DNA from: Effrenium voratum | Lineage: Eukaryota > Sar > Dinophyceae > Suessiales > Symbiodiniaceae | Assembly: GCA_963377175.1 (NCBI GenBank) | Contig: CAUJNA010001600.1 | Coordinates: 1 to 64,000 of the forward strand | DNA length: 64,000 nucleotides | Direction: 5' to 3' | Shown: positions 1 to 10,500 of the stretch, one piece after another | Position numbering within the stretch: position 1 is the stretch's first letter | Layout: the number at the start of each line of letters is the position of its first letter | Program-made: the position numbers and the translations under genes | Notes under the pieces: generated by a model | Database searches by the model: none | What the model was told of the DNA's origin: nothing | What the model saw: the letters and a program-made list of their open reading frames with translations, nothing else

Positions 1-1519
1 GGCACATGGTAAGAACACCCGTTCATGCGCACCCGCTCAGCACTGTATCGATGCCAGGCACATGGTAAGAACACCCGCTCAAGTGCACCCGCTGAGCATC
101 CATGCCAGGCACATGGTAAGAACACCCGTTCAAGTGCACCCGCTTAGCACTGGTAAGCACACCCGTTCAAGGGCACCTGCTTAGCACTGTATCGATGCCA
201 GGCACAAGCATTGTGTCCATGCCAGGCACATGGTAAGAACACCCGTTCAAGCGCGCCCGCAGAGCGCTGTATCCATGCCAGGCACATGGTAAGAACACCC
301 GTTCAAGTGCTGTATCGATGCCAGGCACATGGTAAGAACACCCGCTCAAGTCTGTATCCATGCCAGGCACATGGTACGAACACCCGTTCAAGCGCACCCG
401 CTTAGCACTGTATCGATGCCAGGCACGTTCAGAACGCTCACTCAAGTGCACCCACATGCACCCGCTTAGCAGTGTACCCATGCCAGGCGCATGGTAAGAA
501 CACCCGTTCAAGCGCACCCGCTCAGCACTGTACCCATGCCAGGCACATGGTAAGAACACCCGTTCAAGCGCACCCGCTTAGCACTGTATCCATGCCAGGC
601 ACACGGTAAGAACACCGGTTCAAGCGCACCCGCTCCTGCCAAATTGCAAACTTGCCCGCTCAGCTGCACCCGCTCGCTCTGCTGCCAAATGACAAGCACG
701 CCCGCTCACGTGCACCCGCTCAGCACTGCACACATGCTTGCCAAATGGTGAGCACACCCGCTCACCTGCACCCGCTCAGGACTGCGCCCGCGCCTGCCAA
801 ATGGTAAGCACGCCCGCTCAAAGCGCACCCGCTTAGCACTGTATCGATGCGAGGCACATGGTAAGAACACCCGCCCAAGTGCACGTGCTGAGCATCCATG
901 CCAGGCACATGGTAAGAACACCCGTTCAAGTGCACCCGCTTAGCACTGGTAAGAACACCCGTTCAAGTGCTGTATCGATGCCAGGCACATGGTAAGAACA
1001 CCCGCTCAAGTGCACCCGCTCAGCATTGTGTCCATGCCAGGCACATGGTAAGAACACCCGTTCAAGTGCACCCGCTTAGCACTGCATCGATGCCAGGCAC
1101 GTTCAGAACACTCGCTCAAGTGCACCCAAGTGCACCCGCTTAGCACTGTACCCATGCCAGGCACATGGTAACTGGTAAGAACACCCGTTCAAGCGCACCC
1201 GCTTAGCACGGTACCCATGCCAGGCACATGGTAAGAACACCCGTTCAAGCGCACCCGCTTAGCACTGTATCCATGCCAGGCACACGGTAAGAACACCCGT
1301 TCAAGTGCACCCGCTCCTGCCAAATTGCAAACTCGCCCGCGCAGCTGCACCCGCTCGCTCTGCTGCCAAATGACAAGCACGCCCACTCACCTGCACCCGC
1401 TCAGCACTGCGCCCACGCCTGCCAAATGGTAAGCACGCCCGCTCACGTGAGCCCGCTCAGCACTGCGCCACATGCCTGCCAAACGCTCCCTCATGCGCAC
1501 CCGCTCAGCACTGTACACA
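1..1519. repeat. Minisatellite with about 56-bp units and higher-order structure
   Basis: Tandem, imperfect units built around CCAGGCACATGGTAAGAACA, then CCCGTTCAAG, GCACCCGCTTAGCACTG and TAT(C)CATG. A full unit is about 56 bp; shorter variants lack the CACCCGCTTAG part. A diverged variant containing GCCAAATTGCAAACT occurs at about 638 and again at about 1319, roughly 681 bp apart and embedded in the same series of unit variants, so the array also has a higher-order period near 660-681 bp. Open frames on both strands are by-products of the repeat. The left edge of the array is outside the window. Confidence 0.9.
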
Positions 1520-1520
1520 T

Positions 1521-1895
1521 ACCCGAGACCCAAGGCCCAAGATCCGAAACCCGAGACTCGAGACCCGAAGGCCCGAGACCCGAGACCCCAGACCCGAGAC
1601 CCGACACCCGAGACCCGACACCCGAGACCCGAGACCCGAGACCCGAGACCCGAGACCCGAGACCCCGAGACCCGAGACCCCGAGACCCGAGACCCCCCGA
1701 GACCCGAGACCCGAGACCCGAGACCCGAGATCCGAGACCCGAGACCCGAGACCCCGAGACCCGAGACCCGACACCCGAGACCCGAGACCCGAGATCCGAG
1801 ACCCGAGACCCGAGACCCGAGACCCCGAGACCCGAGACCCGAGACCCAAGACCCGAGATCCGAGACCCGAGACCCGAGGCCCGAGACCCGAGATG
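1521..1895. repeat. Heptamer satellite (GAGACCC)n
   Basis: About 50 copies of GAGACCC with scattered variants (GACACCC, GATCC, GACCCC and one CCCCCC). The unit has the length of the plant-type telomere repeat TTTAGGG but not its sequence, so it is not telomeric. No frame of the repeat contains a stop codon and the period is not a multiple of three, which is why long open frames appear on both strands. Confidence 0.9.
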
Positions 1896-4467
1896 CCAGG
1901 GTCAACAGCAAAGGAATCCCCGGTTGCGTGACCCAGAAGCAGACAAAGGGAACCATGTCGCTTTCGTTGCCTCACCAAAAGAGACAGGTTGCACCTACAG
2001 GCCTGCGGGACCGCTTGGCCTATGGGCTTCAACACCTTCTGCAAACCGCGGCGGGTTTGAGTAGGTTCTTTTTTTGAGGCTCCCTCTATCGAACTCCAGA
2101 AAAGGGAACCCCAGAAAGACGACTGGTTTGGCCCGCGGGGACCCCATGTTGTCTATATGGGTGTGTCTTTCTTGACTCATGTTTTTGTGGTTTCAACCAT
2201 CAAAGGCTGAAAGGAAAACCACAAGCTTGGGTGGCCCCTAAAACAAGGACACAGCAAATATTGGGTATTTGAAGGCTTGGCTGGGGACAACTAGTTACTG
2301 AAACAAACTTGTGGGGAGCCCCCCTTTCTCCATGCAAGCCTGAGCTGAGTCATTCTTCGTGGTTGAGGGGTTTGGTTTGGGTGGCTTCGTTCATGCAGGT
2401 CATAGGTACTAGAAGCATCTACAAAACGGAAAACAGGGAATTTCGGCGCAAAGTGCCATCCAAGAAAGCAAAGTACCGCGTCTGTACTGGCAACTTCCCT
2501 CTCTTGCCAACAGCAAAAATCCTTTCTGGGACCACCATTTGCAAATTCAAAGTGAGGAAGCCCCAATGAAACCATGGGTGAGCTTGCCTTAACCCCAGTT
2601 GAGCTCGCTATAATTGGCCAAGGTGGTTGGCCCCTTGCCAAATAGGGAGCTACAAGGACTGGCGATCTGTGAGCAGCAGGTCATGTTTTGCATCCGGCTC
2701 TTGGTTGCCAAATATGATATCTGTTCTGGCTGTTGGCAAATTTTAGATGCAATGCTATTTTCCCTGGCTGTTAATCAAGACTGATGGCTTGTTGGCTGCC
2801 ATGTTTCATCTGGAGACGGATGCATGGCATAGCTAGCAAGATGACTGCACAAACTGGTTGCTGTGTCTGCGCATGGAGCCCGGAAAGTCATCATTTGTAC
2901 AGGAACTGCCACAACCGAGGCATGAAATGAACATCACCTTGGGCGAATGCCAGCGTTGATGGGCATTTCCTTTCGCCCTTTAAAAGCAAAGAAACAATAA
3001 ACAGCGACAAAACACATGTCGTCTTAAGCTGACAACAAAAAACACAAAACAATATCACCTGCCAAGTGAAAACGTGGGCTCAGCACAAAAACCCGCCTGC
3101 CACTGCCGCTGTTGCTCCTCCGACACCGCGTGCAAGCGCTGACGCATGAGCTCCTGGCACCCCTGCTGATGGATGACTGTGCTAACTTCATGACCCTTGG
3201 TGGGTGTGACTCAAAATTTAAGAGGTTTTAGTCTTTGGTTCCATTTACCAAGGGGGCCATTCTACATGTTTTTGAGCCACAGCCCTGGTATGATTGCAAA
3301 CAACTTTGTTTCTGAAGGCCTGCTAAAATTGAACAGCACCAAAACATTTTGCCGAGAGCAGTGAGGCATCCCCAGTCGGCAGACCCGGCTTTGAAGTCTT
3401 TCTGAAACAGAAGGATTCTGAGAGCCAATTGGGGGGCTTGGATGAAGTGTCTGGTCAACCAATCTGTTTCATGGACCTCTAGCGGGGGGGTTAGATGAGA
3501 GGACAAGAGCAAAGCCCAAGGCATTACAAGGGACTGATGGAGTCAAAGCAACTGATTGCATGAAGCCCTTCCACGCAATGGCAATGCAGCCTGCTAAAAG
3601 GCGGCCCGTTTACCCCCCCATAGCCATGTACTTTGGGCCTTGGCCCCTTCCACACATGAGTTCCCTTTGGGGCGTGCAATAGGGGTACCCCCTTTCAATC
3701 TGTCACCCACAATTTCCGCAATCATGACTCAGCGGCAACTGAGACCAGCACCCATTTCGATTCGTCGGTTGAGTCCGTTTTTGGCGGGAAAACCGCGCAG
3801 CAAATGGAGATGCTTCCAGGGATTCATCCGAAGACGGTGAAATCCACTGCACAACTACCACTGAAGAATCAGGAGATCATGTCCATGTCGAGGAAATCCA
3901 CTACCAAGGGAAAACTAGATGCTTAGCCACATGCCACATAGTGGTAAAATAGTGCCGATAAAACAATGCCAATTTATGGATCCCCTTTGTTTTCCTTTAG
4001 TCTATGGTGGTTGAAGTTGCTGCCGAAATCCAAGTGTGGATGTCCCCGCTTTGGAAAGCGCAACATGAGTGCGAAAAGAGTGCGGAAGCGCGAAGGGAGT
4101 GCAGGAATTAGGTGGCCTCCACTGTCCACAGTTGAGGCATCTAAAATTACTCTACAAAACAAGGTTTTAACGTTGTGTGTAGAGTCCTGGCCACTGAAAT
4201 AGGTTCTCTGTTTGGTGAGTTCCGATTTTTGCTGCGGAACAGGAAATTCAAGGCTTGGCGTGCAGCGTTTAGTTTTGGAGGGCCAAGCAAGGCTTGAAGG
4301 CGCTCAAATCAAAATTGGCCAAAAAGGCATATATCATGAAATCCGCTGAGCAACTCCTTTCTGGCTTGACCCCAATTTCCATGCAAGAACCCCGAAACAA
4401 CATGGGAATTTGATCAGTGTTCTGTAGGCCATGGTCCCATCTGCCACCCTGCCTGGACCTGTGCCAC
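1896..4467. other. Non-coding stretch, probably 3' flank or intron
   Basis: No exon-like GC-rich island bounded by AG-G and GC/GA/GT was seen. It contains one family-2 inverted-repeat element (3202-3286). The short open frames look random in codon content. Confidence 0.4.
3202..3286. repeat. Family-2 TIR element, diverged copy
   Basis: Starts GTGTGACTCAAAATTT and ends TTTTTGAGCCACAGCC, which are inverted copies of each other. The middle carries the TTCCATTTACCAAGGG segment shared with copies at 47966 and 55366. No coding capacity. Confidence 0.6.
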
Positions 4468-4536
4468 CTTGGCCGCCGCTGGTGCGTCGGCGCCCGGGGG
4501 GCCGTGCAACACGCTGTGGGGTGAGCCCAGCACCGC
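4468..4536 (-). CDS. Candidate exon (23 codons)
   Basis: Acceptor CTGCAG before GCGGTG and donor CCAAG/GTGG give exactly 23 open codons reading AVLGSPHSVLHGPPG and then an Ala-rich stretch ending in Lys. It is strongly GC-rich against AT-richer flanks. The family was not recognised. Confidence 0.35.
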
Positions 4537-7500
4537 CTGCAGGCGAGCGAGCGAGCGGCGGCACCGAGGGCTGAGTGGCACTCGTTTTTGGAGTCGGGAT
4601 TTTGAATTAAAAGCCAAAACGGAATTTTGGAGTTGAACTAAAACATGTTGGTTTGGAGGTCGAGTCTGGAATTCAAAGGACATGTTCATCGGTCGCATTG
4701 CGGGGTTCTTCCAGAGAGATTGACAGTTGGTCAGGGTGCTGGGGAACAAAAAGTGTCGTGTAGTTACTCTGCGGCAATATGTGCTTAGACTACTTTGTCT
4801 GCACTAGCCAGTGGTGTAATGCATTATGGCCTTTTGGCCGGTAACGTTGCCAGACTTGAGTCAAACAATGGGAGAACAATTCTACCCGTGAATAGTGCCC
4901 AAAGGGAAACAAAAAGAAGGCCAGCCAGCTAACGGCGGCCGAATTCTATGCTGCTAAGACACACATTCAGCAATTCAGCACTCAGCGGAGTGAGGCTTCA
5001 AAGTGACTCCCCCAGCGAACATCCCAATCCCACTAAAATAGACTAAAATGGGTGGTGAATTCACCTACCAACCAAAATGGGATCCCATCGGTTTTGACCC
5101 ACAGCCATATACCTTAGATGTGAAAGGTAAAGCAGCCCGCGAGAACACGCAGGGCTTCTCGAAGTTTCGCTCTCATGGCCCAAAAGCTGATAGGTTCAAC
5201 CACCAGAACGGATGGAGTGAGCCCAGAATCATGGTGCTTCAAAGTGAAACACAACCCAAACACAAAATAATGAACTCAGGCACCCCTCACACAAACCCCA
5301 ACTTTCTGAGTGGATTGGCCAAAACCTCGACTTGCCTTTACCACTAAAGCTGTTTTCCCAACATGTTTCAAGTCCAGAAACTTTGGCAGCGAAGGTCGCG
5401 GGCTTCAGTCATTCCCCGCCGACTGGCCTCCGACAAGATAAAAGGGATCTAAGAATTCACCCCCTCAAAACGCCCAGTAAATTTCCATGAGCAAAACGGA
5501 CACCTTTGGATTTTTTGAAGTGACACCCTTCACCAAACACTTAGGCCACCACTTGCTCAAGCCCCCTGTGAAAAACAAAATATGTCGAGTAGTGATAGGT
5601 TCCCTTTAAAACCAACAGGGGAACATGACAAAACATCTTAAGCAAATAGAAAAGCAAGCCATGGCGGACGCCTCTGGCAAGCAAACCGACCCCCCCCCCC
5701 CCCACCCCCCCAACCCCACCCCGGCCCTCCCCCCGCCCGCGCCAAAGCGGCGCCTCCCCGGCCGTGCGGGTCACCGAGCTCCCGCGGCTCGGGGGCGGCA
5801 GCGGCGACATGGGCGCGCTGGTCATCGTGGTCTCCCCCGGGCCCCGTGCGCCTCGGGACCCAAAGTTGCGGCGTTACGACTCAGCGGGCTGCGAAACCTG
5901 CAGCGGCCATGCGGAAAAGGGCAGCTGAACTTGGGTGGGCGTTAAACTTTTTGTTTCTTGCTAAAAAAATATATGTCCAATCACAAGGGAAAGCAGCACG
6001 CCTTTTGTTTTGCACATGAGCCAAACAAATTGGCCGGCTCCTGTGAGTAAGTGTAATTAGCACCCTACATTGCCAGTAAGAACTCAAATTGAAAGCTCTA
6101 AACAATGCAAGTCCATGAATCGCCCAGCCCAGTGACCCTGGCACATGGGTCATGAGCCCAGTGATCCTGGTACGGGGGGGCATGCCTTTGTGATTGGTTG
6201 ATTCCATGCGGTGAACCCCACGGTCTCAACATGGGCGGAAACCCACAAAACGGGTAGCTTCCCTGCAAGGATGTCCTACACCAGAGAGGGGCGTTTTTGG
6301 AAAGTTTAGCCACCCACCCCATTCAAAATCAAACAAACGGGAGGAATTCTGGTGGAAAAATGGAATTGACGGCGGGGGTCGATGCCCCTGCCAGCAAATC
6401 GAGGCGCTGTTCATAGCCATCTGCTCCCTCAAGGCTTGTCCATACTTCTCCTCGCTCAGATTGGCTCGCTTTGGGTCGCGCCAAGCCAGTTGGATATGTT
6501 CTAACATCCCATGCTTACATCAATCAATCACCCTTGGGTTCCTTTTTGAAGGAGGTCAGGGCTGGGTTAGCAATATTTTATCATATTTTGCTTAACCCGT
6601 GCTGTCAGGGTCTGGTTGATAATACATCTTTGACTCCCGGATCCCTGTCGTGGCTGAAGGGGTGGGCTGTGGGTAGTTCTGCGCCAGTTCTCTTGGCTGG
6701 GGTGAGGATCATGCCGCATGGGCAAAACTTCGCCGCAAGCAGTGAGGAGGTTCTTTCAGGGCAGGGGCCGGAGCCTTCTGAGGTCATGCAACATCTTCTG
6801 ATTGGCCTTCTCTCGGAAAAGCTCTCAGGATACTCCACCTGCATTGGTTTTGCCAAGTTCCAAACTGGCACCGGGTTTCTGAATACAAGTTCCCAGTCGA
6901 AACAATCGGGAAGGGAAGAAAAAACTCAGATAGGCTGCATATGCTGAAGCAGAGAAAGCGGAACGTGGGAAGACAGGAGTGATGCTGAGAATGCTTCTGA
7001 TTGTGGGACGTACATGCTGTTTGGGATTCCCTGCCCCCTCGTGGCATATGTCACGAACTCCTCACTCAAAAGCAACTGAGTCCCACGGCATGGAGGTGGA
7101 GGAAGCTTGCTCGGGGAGTGGCAGCCAAGACCAATTGGTCCGTAAACCCCAGCTCTGAGGGCGCGTTTGAAAGCGGCCTCCAAAGAAAGCATCCTCGTGG
7201 CACACATATTTGTGTTATCCATAGGGGAGGTATTTCCCACGTTGAAGCAACCTAATATGCCCATCCATCCATGACGTCTCGGATCGAAACTCTCAGAAGA
7301 AAAGAAACAAATCAGCACTGGAAGCCAAATACACCACCCCCGCAAGGATGGAAAATCTAGGTCTTGTATGAGACACAAGGCGCCGATGATATGGTTGCCC
7401 CTTGTGAAGTGGTGACATGAAGGAAACGGTTGACCCTTGGATCAGCCTCCCATGAAATTTGCGTTCCTTGAGTGCCGCGGCCTTAGGTTTCCTCCCTAAG

Positions 7501-10500
7501 GGGGTTCCCTGATGGAGGGAGCAGCCAGCCACCAGCTCCTTCTTCTCGACCTCGATGCGTCGATCCAGCGGATCCCGGCCTGCGCTCAGAGCCAAACCAG
7601 CGAATTTCTCCGCCTGTATGTGGGGCAGTCACGGATGACGGGATGACCAACATGCGGAAAAATGGGACATCTTTCACCCAGCTGTAGTCCAAGAACCTCG
7701 TTCGCGGGCTTGACATTTAAGACCATCCCCTTGTCCTTTGCAACAACTGCGCCACCCCTAACTGGGAATAGGAATAGCGCAATGCGTGCACATGCGCAAT
7801 CAAATCACCTGTGTCAACCACACGGCCGAAATCAGTTGCGCTCGAAACCCGAAGGAATACAGCGCAACAATTCCTATGCGTCCCGGGCTCGAATTTCGGC
7901 CAAAAGCCTGGAAGTCCACTCTAAAGGCTTATAGATCACCCCACAAAGGGAAATGCAAGTTTCCCTGGCAAGCGAGGTCAAACGATACATTCTGACGACA
8001 GCTCTATGGCGTGACTCTGGATTGCTGGGTTTCTGATGGCTTTTGAGCAAGCGCACGTTTCGCTTGCAGCGAGGACTGTCCGACCTCCGAATAACGCGCA
8101 TGTCGGACTGAGCGTGCATAGAACTGCCATGCTTGACTCTTGCCCCCCAACCATAAACCTGGACAAGATCCTATTGCCATCACTGAACAACATTCAAAAG
8201 CATACTCTGACATATTTAATCAGAGGACAAACGCCCAAAACTGTCAGCTTTTCTCTCAGCCTGGTTCTTCACAAAAGGAGAGCCTGACGTTGCACCCTCA
8301 TGACCCATTTATTCTGGAACGCCAAGGCGATGAAACCAGAGGGAGAGCAAAGGGTCTGAGTAAATTACCGCCCCCCCAAGAAAAAACAACAACATGGAGC
8401 CCAAACAACTGAACATTCCGAGAGGAAACTCCCTTTAAAATTTGGAGAAAGGACCCCTTTTCACGGTTTCATACAGGATCCCCACTGGACCTTCATCAAA
8501 CTGGGTGTTCGCTCATTTTCCGGAGCGGTGAGCTCATTTTAAGTTGCCCGGGGGTAAAACTTGGAGAAAAGGGCCGCCCTCTAAGCACCCAAGAAAACAG
8601 CTAAAGGGAAAAGGCCGCGCTCAAACCAATTCAAAGAGCAGGTGAAGGATTGCAATTGAATGTGAAACTAACACTTGGCGGCGGCGATGGCTATTGTTGC
8701 CCCACAGTTGAAAACTCAGCCCAAAGGCTAAATTGGAACCTTGACAAACAGTAAAAGTACACATAGGCAGCCCAAAAGTTCAAAAGGTTGGCTTTGGGCA
8801 AGTGAGAGAATCGTATAATTATTTACCAGAGAAACCAACCCGTCTCTAGAGGGGAAGGGAAAGGCTGGATCCCCCTGCCCACTTGCTTTACGTTCAAAAT
8901 CAACTGTACCTCTCTGCAGGGGGTTAAATAAGAACACACACACACACACGCGTAAACGCATTCATCCGTAAACGCGCGACTTGCAGTGGTTTCTCTTGCA
9001 ACCAAGCCCGAAAAGCATACCCTCCAACAAACATCTATGGTTAAAGCCACCCAAAAGTGGCAAAATACACTCCATTCCCACCATACGCATTCAAATCAGG
9101 ATGGCGGGATGAGAGAATATCAGGGGTGTCGTAATTTGAGTGCCCTTCCCAACATGGCCATGGCTAAAACATGGCTTAACCATGTCGCAAAGGCTTAGGC
9201 TCCTGATATGATATCTCCAAAGAAGGCTCACTTTCCGGTCAACCCTGCCTAAGTATTCGATCCCCTTGTTGGTTGATAGCCTTCAAGTGGGTCACGAGCC
9301 AATCAAGCCCAGACCTCCAGTAGGGGGAAAGGGTCCGTTTGGTATTTCGCTTTAACGGCACACCCCAACCAAGGCAGCGCAGCACTGAGGGTCTGGGAAA
9401 CAGGTTCCGAGTTTCCGTCTAAGGCCATACCGAACCCCTGCCAAAAAAGTTGGGGATCTGGCCATGAAGGTGTTGGTCAGGCAAATGGCGCTGCAGACCC
9501 GGCCGACCGACCAAAGTTGGGGATGTGGGGAACCCTTTTTGCCCTGCTGGAGCGGCAAGAAAAGGAGTTGGGGATATGGCCCCACCCTACCCCACCCCAC
9601 CCCACCCCACCCCACACCATCCCGTCCCCCATTTCTATAGATTCAAGAGTTACCGGTTTGGGGCCCAAAAGGAAACAACAAACCGTCCAAGTGCGCTGCT
9701 CGCACATTTTCACGCTTGAACAGCCACACTGCGGATGCAATGGATGTAAAACCCCATGCTGACCGATCAAATTCTTCACCCCCCTCTGCGTGTTAAAGGG
9801 GCCTTTCACAAAGCAGCCAAACAGTAACACAACAGAGGGAGAAGGTCAGGGGAACCATTGACACATGCAAACCATGACAGTTGCGCTTTTAGCGCCACTG
9901 CCACGTAGAGTAGTTTCCGCTACTGTTGTCCCATCCGCTCCATCCGGACCAGTTCTGCCAGCTGCCTTGGCTCCAATGCTCACCCTCGCGGGCGGCGGGA
10001 GCACGTGTATCGGCATAGCGAGCGGCGTTGCGAGCGAGGTGCTTGCTGCTCTCGTTCCTCGAAAATTCAATCGAGTTACGAGCATAACGCTCATTCTGGC
10101 TGAAAATCCAGTCCATCTCGTTGCGGAGGTCCTCCAACGTGTTGCTTCGCAAATGGATGATGCCATTCCAACAACCAATGCTGCGAGGCTTGTCTTGTTC
10201 AAAGACCACGTTGATAAAAGCCCTTGGGCTATAAGGCATCCCTTGGAACATAATGATCCAGCGAGAGGTAAGCGCATCTTGGAGTTCGTTGGGCAAGAAC
10301 TCCAACTCCGTCTTGATATACGCGAGCCTTGCGATTCGCGACTCCGAAGTTGATCCAAGGCCAACTCCCAGAGTGCGCTGGGCTTGCGACTGCTTTGGAG
10401 CAGCCAAGACGAGATTTGCACTCAACTCCATGCGGAGCATGTCCGCCTCCCGACGGCCCACCTCAAGCATACGAACCCTGTATTGAAGGTCGAGTTCATA

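Noticed and set aside
1..1519. CRISPR array
   Set aside because: The units are contiguous degenerate tandem repeats without unique spacers, and the genome is eukaryotic.
1521..1895. Telomere-like repeat
   Set aside because: Only the unit length (7 bp) fits; the sequence GGGTCTC is not TTTAGGG and the array is internal.
1387..2077. Overlapping open frames of 179-212 residues on both strands
   Set aside because: They lie over the (GAGACCC)n heptamer array. The unit has no stop codon in any frame and the proteins are low-complexity repeats.
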